NCBI GenBank assembly: GCA_018432615.1
Contig: JAHDSQ010000029.1
Coordinates: 1-37,867, forward strand
DNA: 37,867 nucleotides
Source of the DNA: Clostridia bacterium
GTDB taxonomy: Bacteria; Bacillota; Peptococcia; DRI-13; SM3-B62
Reading direction: 5' to 3'
Shown: piece by piece, positions 16,034 to 23,646 of the stretch
How positions within the stretch are numbered: position 1 is the stretch's first letter
Layout of the letters: each line of letters starts with the position of its first letter
Notes under the pieces: generated by a model
What the model saw: the letters and a program-made list of their open reading frames with translations, nothing else
The model's database searches: none
What the model was told of the DNA's origin: nothing
Made by a program: the position numbers and the translations under genes

Positions 16034-16543
16034 ATAAAGGTAAATGTTGTTCGTTTGTTAGGCGAACCGGGAATCAGTACGGCAATCGATTATTCTTTAG
16101 AAATAGGAGAAAGCATGGGAGATGTATCCTTTGTAAGCCCGGTTCATGTCAAAGGAAGTGTTGTTAATAACGGGCAATCGCTGGAATTGTCGGTTCACGT
16201 TGAGGCGAGGCTGTCTTCTCATTGCAGCAGGTGTCTTGAGACTGTACAGGAGCCCCTCGCTTTTGATTTTAAGGAGAGGTATTCTCATCCGTCTAATGAG
16301 GGGTTTTTTGCAGCTGATACCAATGAGGATGTAATTGAGCTTCAGGATGACTATCTGGATATTGATGAGGCGGTCAAGGATGGGATTCTACTCAATCTTC
16401 CGATGAAGTTTTTGTGTTCTCCGGATTGTCCCGGGATATGTCCGCACTGTGGGAAAAACCTGAAAAACGGTCGGTGTGACTGCCAAACTGATAATGTCGA
16501 TCCTAGGCTTGCCATCTTGTCAAAGCTTAAGGGAAAAAGTTAG
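16034..16543 (+). CDS. yceD: DUF177 (YceD family) protein, apparently with an ATA start
   Basis: YceD proteins are encoded beside rpmF in most bacteria and are linked to 23S rRNA accumulation. The body has CSRCLETV and a C-terminal Cys cluster (CSPDCPGICPHCGKN ... CDC) that should bind zinc. About 169 residues. The family N-terminus is of the form MKxxVxxLL; here that is encoded by ATA AAG GTA AAT at 16034, 6 bases after GGGGTGA (16021-16027). No ATG or GTG in frame lies near, and the in-frame TTG at 16055 would cut off conserved residues and has no good ribosome site. Hence an ATA start is inferred. Confidence 0.85.
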   Translation: MKVNVVRLLGEPGISTAIDYSLEIGESMGDVSFVSPVHVKGSVVNNGQSLELSVHVEARLSSHCSRCLETVQEPLAFDFKERYSHPSNEGFFAADTNEDVIELQDDYLDIDEAVKDGILLNLPMKFLCSPDCPGICPHCGKNLKNGRCDCQTDNVDPRLAILSKLKGKS

Positions 16544-16630
16544 ATAGCAGGTAACACGTAAAAAATTGTATCTTAGCGGTCGGGGCGGGAACTTCGGCTG
16601 TTTGGATCGGATAAGGAGGAGGTGGTTTGA

Positions 16631-16816
16631 ATGGGAGTACAGCAGCACCGCCGTTCCAAAGCAAGAAAACGCCAGAGAAGGGCTGTTGTTATGAAAATGG
16701 AGAAGCCAAATGTGGTAACTTGCCCTCAGTGCCATGAGTTTAAGCAGCCCCACAGGGTTTGCCCCGCATGTGGCTATTATGATGGACGTAAGGTCGTAGA
16801 GGTAGAAGGAAAATAA
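16631..16816 (+). CDS. rpmF: 50S ribosomal protein L32
   Basis: 61 residues with the [10 protein letters not shown] basic block near the N-terminus and a zinc ribbon of two CxxC pairs (CPQC and CPAC), the zinc-binding L32 form. GGAGGAGGTGG is an exceptionally strong ribosome site. It follows yceD by 87 bases in the standard order and ends in its own terminator. Residues 2-5 (GVQQ) differ from the usual AVPK start. Confidence 0.96.
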   Translation: MGVQQHRRSKARKRQRRAVVMKMEKPNVVTCPQCHEFKQPHRVCPACGYYDGRKVVEVEGK

Positions 16817-16827
16817 TTTTACTAAAA

Positions 16828-16855
16828 GAGAAGGCATGTTATGCTTTCTTTTTTT
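16828..16855 (+). terminator. Terminator after rpmF
   Basis: AGAAGGCAT (16829-16837) pairs with ATGCTTTCT (16841-16849) around GTT, followed by six or more Ts. It separates the ribosomal unit from the FapR-controlled lipid operon. Confidence 0.85.
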
Positions 16856-16884
16856 CTTTTTAAAGGAAAAAAAACATTATTTAC

Positions 16885-16913
16885 TTGAAAATACTTCCCG
16901 GATTATTTATACT
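16885..16913 (+). promoter_or_regulatory. Sigma-A promoter of the fapR-fab operon
   Basis: TTGAAA (16885-16890), 17 bases, TATACT (16908-16913). The FapR box starts five bases after the -10, over the transcription start, which is the expected place for repression. Confidence 0.75.
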
Positions 16914-16917
16914 AGGT

Positions 16918-16935
16918 ATTGAGACCTGGTGCTAA
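16918..16935. promoter_or_regulatory. FapR operator
   Basis: Read on the minus strand the site is TTAGCACCAGGTCTCAAT, close to the Bacillus FapR box TTAGTACCTAGTCTTAAT as I remember it (14 of 18 positions). It overlaps the predicted start of transcription and stands 21 bases before fapR. Known FapR biology: the repressor leaves the site when it binds malonyl-CoA, so this operon would be autoregulated by lipid precursor supply. Confidence 0.75.
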
Positions 16936-16956
16936 AAAGAAGGAGATGAATTTGCG

Positions 16957-17511
16957 GTGGTACGCAGGTTAGAAAAAGAGAACAGGCAGAAAGAGCTTTC
17001 ACATCTTCTTGCCGATAATCCCTTTACAACAGATGAACAGCTGGCAAAAAAATTTGGGGTTAGCGTACAGACTATTAGGTTGGATAGAACAGAAATGGGC
17101 ATACCGGAGCTAAGGGAAAGAACAAAGCAGGTAGCAAGACAGGTCTATGATAAAGTGCGTTCGATGTTAAACCATGAGTTTGTCGGTGAACTCCTGGAAT
17201 TGAAACTGGAGGATTACGCGGTTTCGATGATGGAGGTAGGCCCGGAAATGGTTGCCGAAAAGAGCCAGGTTTGCAACGGCGATTATATTTTTTCTCAAGC
17301 CAATACGCTGGCTATAGCCCTTATCAACGCTGACGTTGTGCTGACAGGAAGTGCCAGGCTGCGCTTTCGGAGACCTGTGTATTTGAAGGAAAAAATTGTT
17401 TCCCGTGCTGTTTTGGCCAGGAAAAAGTCCAATAAGTATTTAATTAAGGTCGTATCGAAGGTCGGAGCGGAAGAGGTTTTTGTCGGTAAATTCGTTGTTG
17501 TTGCGAGATAG
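16957..17511 (+). CDS. fapR: Transcription factor FapR, repressor of fatty-acid and phospholipid genes
   Basis: 184 residues: an N-terminal helix-turn-helix (about residues 20-50, TTDEQLAKKFGVSVQTIRLDR), a linker helix, and a C-terminal hot-dog fold thioesterase-like domain that binds malonyl-CoA (from about residue 70, including NGDYIFSQANTLAIALINADVVLTGSARLRF). GTG start after GAAGGAGATG. Its own operator lies just upstream. plsX starts 13 bases after its stop, the conserved Firmicutes order. Confidence 0.95.
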   Translation: MVRRLEKENRQKELSHLLADNPFTTDEQLAKKFGVSVQTIRLDRTEMGIPELRERTKQVARQVYDKVRSMLNHEFVGELLELKLEDYAVSMMEVGPEMVAEKSQVCNGDYIFSQANTLAIALINADVVLTGSARLRFRRPVYLKEKIVSRAVLARKKSNKYLIKVVSKVGAEEVFVGKFVVVAR

Positions 17512-17524
17512 AGGAGGAGATGTC

Positions 17525-18529
17525 TTGAGAATTGCTGTCGATGCTATGGGCGGAGATCACGCGCCTTTAGAGATAATTCTGGGGGCACTGGACGCCATGA
17601 AGGAATATTCCGAGATTGATTTGATTTTTGTTGGCAAAAAAGAGGAAATCGAAAGATACATAGAGCAGGAAGTGTTGGACGCCGAAGGTCAGAAGGTTAC
17701 GATCGTTGATTGCGATGAAGTGATTGGCATGGATGAGCATCCTGCCTTAGCCTATCGCAAGAAGAAGGGAGCATCCATAAGTGTTGCCACAGGGCTTGTT
17801 AGGGAGAAAAAGGCTGATGCCGTAATTTCAGCCGGGAATACCGGGGCGCAGATGGTGGCAGCCTTGTTTAAGCTAGGAAGGTTAAAGGGGGTTGATAGAC
17901 CGGCGATCTGTACGGTGATACCTGCTTTGACAGGGCCAAAAGTACTTTTGGATGTAGGAGCGAATGCCGACTGTAAGCCGGAAAATCTTGTGCAATTCGC
18001 TATAATGGGCAGCGTGTATGCCGAAAAAATCGTTGGAATTAAAATGCCGAAAGTTGCTTTGATTAGCAACGGAGAAGAAGCAACAAAGGGTAATGACTTG
18101 GTGCAGAAAGCTTATGAGATTTTGAAAAATGAGTCCTCAGTTCAGTTTCTGGGAAACGTTGAGGGCCGAGACGTTTTAATGGGAAAAGCCGATGTCATGG
18201 TTTGTGATGGTTTTGTTGGCAATACTATCCTCAAGGTAATAGAGGGAACTGCCGGGGCAATTTTTACTTTATTGAAGGAGGAAATATCAAAAACTTCTCG
18301 CGGCAAGATGGGAGCAGTTCTTTTAAAGCCTGCTTTTGAGGGTATCAAGGCACGACTTGATTATTCGGAGCATGGCGGAGCCCCGTTATTGGGGGTTGAC
18401 GGGATTAGTATTATCTGTCATGGGAGTTCAAAAGCTCCGGCGATTAAAAATGCAATCCGCGTGGCTATCGAGTGCTATAATAATAATTTTGTGAGTGCGC
18501 TACAGGAGGGCATTGTATTTCATGGATAA
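17525..18529 (+). CDS. plsX: Phosphate acyltransferase PlsX
   Basis: Makes acyl-phosphate from acyl-ACP for the PlsX/PlsY route of phospholipid synthesis; peripheral membrane enzyme. About 334 residues. The N-terminal RIAVDAMGGDHAP block and later SAGNTGA, LDVGANADCKPENL and VCDGFVGN motifs are diagnostic. TTG 17525 is chosen: the product then begins at the conserved MRIAVDAMGGD and AGGAGGAG lies about 6 bases before it. The longer open frame from 17480 overlaps fapR and adds 15 unrelated residues. Confidence 0.95.
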   Translation: MRIAVDAMGGDHAPLEIILGALDAMKEYSEIDLIFVGKKEEIERYIEQEVLDAEGQKVTIVDCDEVIGMDEHPALAYRKKKGASISVATGLVREKKADAVISAGNTGAQMVAALFKLGRLKGVDRPAICTVIPALTGPKVLLDVGANADCKPENLVQFAIMGSVYAEKIVGIKMPKVALISNGEEATKGNDLVQKAYEILKNESSVQFLGNVEGRDVLMGKADVMVCDGFVGNTILKVIEGTAGAIFTLLKEEISKTSRGKMGAVLLKPAFEGIKARLDYSEHGGAPLLGVDGISIICHGSSKAPAIKNAIRVAIECYNNNFVSALQEGIVFHG

Positions 18530-18547
18530 CCTGGAGGTTGGTAAAAA

Positions 18548-19546
18548 ATGGCCAAATCATTAAGGTCGGCTGGTATAGTTGGGCTCGGTTCATACTTGCC
18601 CTCGACAAGAATAACCAATGCCGATTTGGAAAAGATGGTAGAAACAACAGATGAGTGGATTATGAAAAGAACAGGCATTAAGGAGAGAAGGAGAGCTTCT
18701 CCTGAGGAAGCTGCTTCCGATTTGGGTACTAAGGCTGCCCTCAAGGCTCTGGAAAATGCGGGTGTGACACCTGCTGAGGTGGATTTAATAATTGCTGCCA
18801 CCATTACGCCGGATTCTCTTCTACCCGCTACGGCGTGCATCATACAGGATAATATCAAGGCCGAGAAGGCGGCAGCCTTTGATTTGATGGCGGCTTGTTC
18901 CGGTTTCCTGTATGCTTTGGCCACCGCAAATAATTATGTGGCGACAGGGATGTATGATACCGTCTTGGTGGTTGCTACGGAGGTTCTGACCAGGGCCACG
19001 AATTGGCAGGACAGAGGAACTTGTATTCTCTTCGGCGACGGAGCCGGAGCGGCGGTTGTGAAAGCGGTGGAGGAAGGGAAGGGCTTTCTGTCCTTTGATC
19101 TGGGCGCTATTGGAGCAGGCGGCGACTTACTGAAGATACCGGCGGGAGGGTCCCGTAAACCCGCGACACACGAAACTGTAGATAAAAATGAGCACTATAT
19201 TCAAATGTCCGGAAATGAGGTCTATAAGTTTGCTGTTAAAATCATGGGCGATGCCTCATTAAAAGCCTTGGAAAAGGCTGGGCTGGACAGAAAGGATGTT
19301 GATTTCCTCGTGCCGCATCAAGCTAATACCAGGATTATCGATGCGGCCTTGAAAAGGCTGGAGCTGCCTCCGGAAAAGGTCTACTTAAACTTGAGCAATT
19401 ATGGTAATATGTCCGGCGCTTCCATCCCAGTGGCTCTTGATGAAACAGTAAAAAAAGGTTTGATAAAGACGGATGATGTCGTTATTTTAGTAGGGTTTGG
19501 TGGTGGCCTGACTTGGGGGGCTTGTGTGATGCGCTGGGTGATGTAG
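18548..19546 (+). CDS. fabH: 3-oxoacyl-ACP synthase III FabH
   Basis: Starts each fatty acid by condensing acyl-CoA with malonyl-ACP. 332 residues. The catalytic triad is intact: Cys117 (AACSGF), His257 (PHQANTRI) and Asn287 (NYGNMSGAS), with the 30-residue His-Asn spacing of the family. The TDEWIMKRTGIKERR N-terminal block is typical. 18 bases after plsX with a GGAGG ribosome site; within the FapR-controlled operon. Confidence 0.96.
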   Translation: MAKSLRSAGIVGLGSYLPSTRITNADLEKMVETTDEWIMKRTGIKERRRASPEEAASDLGTKAALKALENAGVTPAEVDLIIAATITPDSLLPATACIIQDNIKAEKAAAFDLMAACSGFLYALATANNYVATGMYDTVLVVATEVLTRATNWQDRGTCILFGDGAGAAVVKAVEEGKGFLSFDLGAIGAGGDLLKIPAGGSRKPATHETVDKNEHYIQMSGNEVYKFAVKIMGDASLKALEKAGLDRKDVDFLVPHQANTRIIDAALKRLELPPEKVYLNLSNYGNMSGASIPVALDETVKKGLIKTDDVVILVGFGGGLTWGACVMRWVM

Positions 19547-19583
19547 GTTAAAGACAATTTAAAATTGAGAGGGGTAAGAGTTG

Positions 19584-20537
19584 ATGAGTTCATCTTTACA
19601 TACTAGTTTATGTGATTTGCTTGGAATAGAGTATCCGATCCTACAAGGTGGCATGGCGTGGGTTGCGACTGCAGAACTGGCCGCGGCTGTGTCGGAAGCG
19701 GGAGGTCTGGGGGTTATCGGTGCGGGAAATGCACCGGGGGAAGTAGTTCGCCAGCAAATCAGGAAAGCTAAAGAATTGACCTCCAAGCCTTTCGGAGTTA
19801 ATGCTTATTACCTTTCTCCATTTATTGACGAAGTGATAAAGATTGTTGTGGAAGAGAAAGTAAGCGTTGTTACTACCGGGGCCGGTAATCCCGGAAAACA
19901 CATTGCCGGTTTGAAGGAAGCCGGGATAAAGGTAATTCCTGTCGTTTCGGCCGTATCTCTGGCCAAGAGGTTGGAAAAAATAGGGGTGGACGCGGTGATT
20001 GCCGAAGGACTGGAATGCGGAGGACATACGGGGGAATTGACGACAATGGCTCTTGTGCCGCAAGTTGTGGATGCGGTCAAGGTTCCGGTCATCGCCGCCG
20101 GGGGTATTGCCGATGGGAGACAATTGGCGGCCGCCTTCTGTTTGGGGGCCCAAGGGGCCCAGTTGGGGACCAGGTTTATCTGTGCAACAGAGTGTAAGGT
20201 TCATGATAATTATAAAATGGCGGTCATCAAAGCCAAGGACAGGGATACTACCTTGACAGGTCCGGAGGGGCATTATGTACGGGTTATCAAGAACATGCTG
20301 ACAAGACAATTTGAGGCCTTAGCCAAAGAGCGCGCTCCACAAAAGGAGTTTGAGAAGCTAGGTACAGGTCGGTTGCGGGCAGCGGCAATCGAGGGTGATG
20401 ATAAAATGGGTTCATTAATGTCCGGTCAGGTTGCGGCCATGGTTAAAAAAATCCAACCCGCCCGGGAGATCATTACTGAGATTGTCGAAGAGACCCTGCA
20501 GGTTTTTAAGGAAAAACAGCAATATCTTCGGGATTAA
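19584..20537 (+). CDS. fabK: Enoyl-ACP reductase II FabK (FMN-dependent)
   Basis: TIM-barrel flavoprotein that performs the last reduction of the elongation cycle. Around 317 residues. Typical blocks: YPILQGGMAWVATAELAAAVS, GVNAYYLSP, AEGLECGGHTGE, PVIAAGGIADGRQLAAAFCLGA and GAQLGTRF, the flavin phosphate-binding region. It lies between fabH and fabD, the usual fabK site, with no FabI or FabL nearby, so it should be the operon's enoyl reductase. ATG 19584 is preferred over TTG 19581 given the GAGAGGGG ribosome site. Confidence 0.92.
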   Translation: MSSSLHTSLCDLLGIEYPILQGGMAWVATAELAAAVSEAGGLGVIGAGNAPGEVVRQQIRKAKELTSKPFGVNAYYLSPFIDEVIKIVVEEKVSVVTTGAGNPGKHIAGLKEAGIKVIPVVSAVSLAKRLEKIGVDAVIAEGLECGGHTGELTTMALVPQVVDAVKVPVIAAGGIADGRQLAAAFCLGAQGAQLGTRFICATECKVHDNYKMAVIKAKDRDTTLTGPEGHYVRVIKNMLTRQFEALAKERAPQKEFEKLGTGRLRAAAIEGDDKMGSLMSGQVAAMVKKIQPAREIITEIVEETLQVFKEKQQYLRD

Positions 20538-20548
20538 GGAGACGATTT

Positions 20549-21487
20549 ATGGGTAAAGTTGCTTTTGTTTTCCCCGGACAGGGCTCACAATTTGTGGGTA
20601 TGGGGAGAGATTTTCATGACAAATATCCGCGGACGAGGCAGATCTTCAAGCGGGCGGATAAAAAACTGGGAATAGATCTCGGCCAGATGTGCTTTGGCGG
20701 GCCTGAGGATAAGTTGCAGTTGACGGTCAATACTCAGCCGGCCATACTTACCACGAGTGTTGCAATTCTCAAGGAGGTAGAAGCTTTAGGAATCAAGGCG
20801 GATTACCTTGCCGGACACAGCTTGGGTGAATACACGGCGCTGGTTGCCGCCGGTGTGCTGGATTTTGAAGATGCCTTATGGCTGGTGCGGCAGCGTGGGA
20901 AATACATGCAGGAGGCAGTACCGCCCGGTGAGGGCATGATGGCGGCGATTATCGGTTTAGGGGAAAAAGAAATCCAGGAGGCCTGCCGTAGGGCGTCTGT
21001 TGAGGGTGTCGTACAAGCGGCCAACTATAATTGTCCCTGCCAGGTTGTTATTGCCGGAAAAACTGAAGCAGTTCAGAGAGCCATGGATATCGCAAAGGAA
21101 ATGGGAGCGAGAAAAGCCATTCCCCTGTCTGTCAGCGGACCCTTTCATTCCGCCATGCTGATGCCTGCGGCGCAAAAACTAAAGACCGCTTTGAGTGAGG
21201 TTGTTATCAAGCCGGCCAGGATCCCGGTTGTGGCGAATTATACGGCTGAGCTTGAGGTTGAACCCCAGGTCATCGCAGATAATTTAAAAAACCAGGTTGT
21301 CAGCGCAGTACTTTGGCAGCAGTCTATTCAAAAGCTTTTGGAGTTGGGCGTTACAACCTTTTTGGAGATAGGACCGGGTAAGGTTCTCAGTGGTTTAATA
21401 AGGAAAATCGACAGGAGCGTCACTGTCTACAGCATTGGAGATGAGGCAGGCCTGTTGGAGACGATACCTTTGTTAAAGGGGGCTTGA
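20549..21487 (+). CDS. fabD: Malonyl-CoA:ACP transacylase FabD
   Basis: Loads malonyl groups onto acyl carrier protein. 312 residues. FPGQGSQFVGMG at the start, the nucleophile motif GHSLGEY with Ser91, and the catalytic His in SGPFHSAMM near residue 200 are all present. Starts 11 bases after fabK. Its stop overlaps the longest fabG frame by four bases. Confidence 0.96.
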   Translation: MGKVAFVFPGQGSQFVGMGRDFHDKYPRTRQIFKRADKKLGIDLGQMCFGGPEDKLQLTVNTQPAILTTSVAILKEVEALGIKADYLAGHSLGEYTALVAAGVLDFEDALWLVRQRGKYMQEAVPPGEGMMAAIIGLGEKEIQEACRRASVEGVVQAANYNCPCQVVIAGKTEAVQRAMDIAKEMGARKAIPLSVSGPFHSAMLMPAAQKLKTALSEVVIKPARIPVVANYTAELEVEPQVIADNLKNQVVSAVLWQQSIQKLLELGVTTFLEIGPGKVLSGLIRKIDRSVTVYSIGDEAGLLETIPLLKGA

Positions 21488-21489
21488 AA

Positions 21490-22245
21490 ATGCAAACAAA
21501 TGGACTGCTATCAGGGCAAGTGGCTTTGGTAACAGGGGCATCCAGAGGGATAGGACGGGCTATTGCTTTAACTTTGGCCAAAGCCGGAGCTAAAGTGGTC
21601 GTCAATTATCAGGGTAATGAGAAGGCTGCCGGAGAAGTTCTTGATATGATAAGAAGCGGAGGCGGTGAGGCCTCGTTGTGTAGAGCTGATGTTGCCCAAT
21701 CGGCAGACGTGGAGTCCATGTTTAAGGAGATAGTGGAAGTACACGGCGGTGTGGATATTTTGGTCAATAACGCCGGAATAACCAGGGATAAGCTGATAAT
21801 GAGAATGAAGGATGAGGAGTGGGAACAGGTTCTTAATATCAACTTAACCGGAGTCTTTAATTGTATCCGTGGGGCATCGCGGCTGATGATGAAGCAACGC
21901 CGCGGGAAAATAGTGAATGTCAGTTCGGTGATCGGTCTGACAGGGAATATCGGCCAAATAAACTATGCCGCTGCCAAGGCAGGGGTGATAGGAATCACTA
22001 AAAGCGCCGCTAAGGAACTTGCGGCCAGAGGTATAACGGTAAATGCCGTTGCGCCAGGGTTTATTGAGACTGAAATGACTGCCGCCCTAGATGAAAAAAC
22101 TCAGGAATCATACATATCAGGTATACCGCTGGGAAGATTGGGTAATCCAAAAGACGTGGCAAATCTGGTTTTATTCCTGGCAAGTCCGTATGCCGACTAT
22201 ATTACTGGGCAGGTCATAAGGGTTGACGGCGGGCTACTGATGTAG
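21490..22245 (+). CDS. fabG: 3-oxoacyl-ACP reductase FabG
   Basis: NADPH-dependent short-chain dehydrogenase for the first reduction of the elongation cycle. About 251 residues. Cofactor motif TGASRGIG near residue 17, NNAG, and the catalytic Ser...Tyr-x-x-x-Lys (NVSSVIG then NYAAAKAG). The C-terminal [11 protein letters not shown] is typical. ATG 21490 is chosen, 8 bases after AAAGGGGG; the TTG at 21484 is too close to that site. Confidence 0.96.
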   Translation: MQTNGLLSGQVALVTGASRGIGRAIALTLAKAGAKVVVNYQGNEKAAGEVLDMIRSGGGEASLCRADVAQSADVESMFKEIVEVHGGVDILVNNAGITRDKLIMRMKDEEWEQVLNINLTGVFNCIRGASRLMMKQRRGKIVNVSSVIGLTGNIGQINYAAAKAGVIGITKSAAKELAARGITVNAVAPGFIETEMTAALDEKTQESYISGIPLGRLGNPKDVANLVLFLASPYADYITGQVIRVDGGLLM

Positions 22246-22269
22246 CATGGATATGTAGAAAAATAGATA

Positions 22270-22298
22270 TTGTTATTATGAACAAAATTTGGTATCTT
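22270..22298 (+). promoter_or_regulatory. Candidate internal promoter for acpP
   Basis: TTGTTA (22270-22275), 17 bases, TATCTT (22293-22298) in the 77-base gap before acpP. It would allow extra expression of acyl carrier protein, but the leader would be only about 18 bases, so confidence is low. Confidence 0.3.
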
Positions 22299-22322
22299 GA
22301 TTTTGTGGAAGGAGGTGAAACA

Positions 22323-22550
22323 ATGAACATATTTGATAAAGTAAAATCCATTGTTGCCAACCAATTGGGTGTTGATGAGGCGGATATCACAGTAGAAACT
22401 ACCTTTGATGATCTGAATGCGGATTCCCTAGATGTTGTTGAATTGATTATGGCACTGGAAGAGGAATTTGATATTGAAATACCGGATGAGGATTCGGAGA
22501 AGATTAAAACGATTGGTGACGCAGCAGAATATATTAAAGCAAAAAAATAA
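22323..22550 (+). CDS. acpP: Acyl carrier protein
   Basis: 75-residue acidic helical protein that carries growing acyl chains on a phosphopantetheine arm attached to Ser35 in the [10 protein letters not shown] motif. Start ATG 22323 is set by the perfect GGAAGGAGGTGA ribosome site and by family length; an upstream in-frame ATG at 22278 would add 15 residues that include the ribosome site itself. It follows fabG and precedes a strong hairpin. Confidence 0.97.
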   Translation: MNIFDKVKSIVANQLGVDEADITVETTFDDLNADSLDVVELIMALEEEFDIEIPDEDSEKIKTIGDAAEYIKAKK

Positions 22551-22557
22551 CTTTATG

Positions 22558-22589
22558 AGGAGGCTCCGTAAAGACTTGCGGGGCCTCCT
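22558..22589 (+). other. GC-rich hairpin after acpP
   Basis: AGGAGGCTCCG (22558-22568) pairs with CGGGGCCTCCT (22579-22589), 11 pairs with one G-T, ten-base loop. No T-run follows, so it is not a clear terminator. It could stabilise the 3' end of acpP mRNA or reduce read-through, giving more acyl carrier protein than downstream enzymes. Confidence 0.5.
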
Positions 22590-22634
22590 GAAAGATTGCC
22601 GAAAAAGCGTTTTTTATAGGCTGGAGGGAATAAT

Positions 22635-23585
22635 GTGAAATTGCCTACATTACAAATCGGAGCACTTAAACCCAGTATACCGCTCATCCAGGGAGGCATG
22701 GCCGTGAGGATCTCAACTGCCGGTTTGGCTGCGGCAGTTGCCAACGAGGGAGGCATTGGCATAATTGCCGGAACAGGTATGACGGTGGAAGAACTGAAAA
22801 ATGAAATACGCAAGGCGCGACAGCTTACGAAAGGTATCATCGGGGTAAACGTAATGTATGCGGTTTCCGCTTTTGCCGAATTGGTCAAGACGGCTATCGA
22901 GGAAAAAATCGATTTGATAGTTTCGGGTGCCGGTTTTTCCAGGGATATGTTCTCTTGGGGAAGGGAGGCCAATATTCCGGTGGTGCCGATTGTCTCCACC
23001 GGGAAACTGGCGCGCATTTCCGAGATGTTGGGTGCCGCGGCGGTAGTTGTCGAAGGCAGCGAAGCAGGAGGACATTTAGGCACAACAGAATCGATCAAGA
23101 AGCTGGTACCGGAAGTTAAGGATTCGGTGAGCATTCCAGTGATTGCGGCCGGTGGCATAACTGACAACAACGACGTTGAAGAAATCTTTAGGTTGGGAGC
23201 AGATGGCGTCCAGGTTGGGGTGAGGTTTGCTGCCAGCACGGAATCCAATGCTGCCGATAACCTGAAGGAAGCCTACGTAAACGCCCGCGATGAGGATATT
23301 ATTTTAATCGATAGTCCTGTCGGCTTACTGGGACGCACTATAAGAAATGAGTTTTCGGAAAAACTGTTGAGGAACGAAGTGCCTCTCCCGGCAAATTGTA
23401 TGCAGTGCCTGAAAAAGTGCAAAAAAAACTTTTGCATTATTAAGGCCTTGGAAAATGCGCAGCAAGGGAACTTAAAGGAAGGTTTGATTTTCTCCGGGGA
23501 ACACATCGGCAAGATAAAAGAAATTTTGCCGGTCAAGGAAATAATCAGGTCACTGCTGCAGACGTTTGATAGGAATGAGGATTAA
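22635..23585 (+). CDS. FabK/nitronate monooxygenase-family flavoprotein with a C-terminal Cys cluster
   Basis: Second FMN TIM-barrel protein of the FabK/2-nitropropane dioxygenase family (316 residues). Family blocks: IPLIQGGMAVRIS, GVNVMYA, VEGSEAGGHLG, PVIAAGGITDNNDVEEIFRLGA and GVQVGVRFAAS. Unlike the first FabK it has a cysteine cluster C255-x2-C258-x3-C262-x4-C267 that looks able to bind a metal or iron-sulfur centre. GTG start after GGAGGG. It sits between acpP and fabF. It may be a second enoyl reductase, a nitronate monooxygenase or an electron-transfer variant; the sequence does not decide. Confidence 0.85.
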   Translation: MKLPTLQIGALKPSIPLIQGGMAVRISTAGLAAAVANEGGIGIIAGTGMTVEELKNEIRKARQLTKGIIGVNVMYAVSAFAELVKTAIEEKIDLIVSGAGFSRDMFSWGREANIPVVPIVSTGKLARISEMLGAAAVVVEGSEAGGHLGTTESIKKLVPEVKDSVSIPVIAAGGITDNNDVEEIFRLGADGVQVGVRFAASTESNAADNLKEAYVNARDEDIILIDSPVGLLGRTIRNEFSEKLLRNEVPLPANCMQCLKKCKKNFCIIKALENAQQGNLKEGLIFSGEHIGKIKEILPVKEIIRSLLQTFDRNED

Positions 23586-23594
23586 TATCAGTGT

Positions 23595-23622
23595 TTGACC
23601 GGGGGGTTTATATATATATAGC
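23595..23622 (+). promoter_or_regulatory. Candidate promoter for fabF
   Basis: TTGACC (23595-23600), 16 bases, TATAGC (23617-23622) in the short gap before fabF. The surrounding TATATATATA tract makes the -10 placement uncertain. Confidence 0.35.
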
Positions 23623-23646
23623 TTTAATGCAAAGAAGGGGTGTTCT

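Noticed and set aside
19641..20309. 222-residue minus-strand frame opposite fabK
   Set aside because: Shadow of the plus-strand FabK codons, with low-complexity Gly/Pro/Arg composition and no known domain.
22553..23248. 231-residue minus-strand frame opposite the second FabK-like gene
   Set aside because: Shadow frame rich in Ser, Pro and Thr, as expected from reading a TIM-barrel gene backwards; no start signal.
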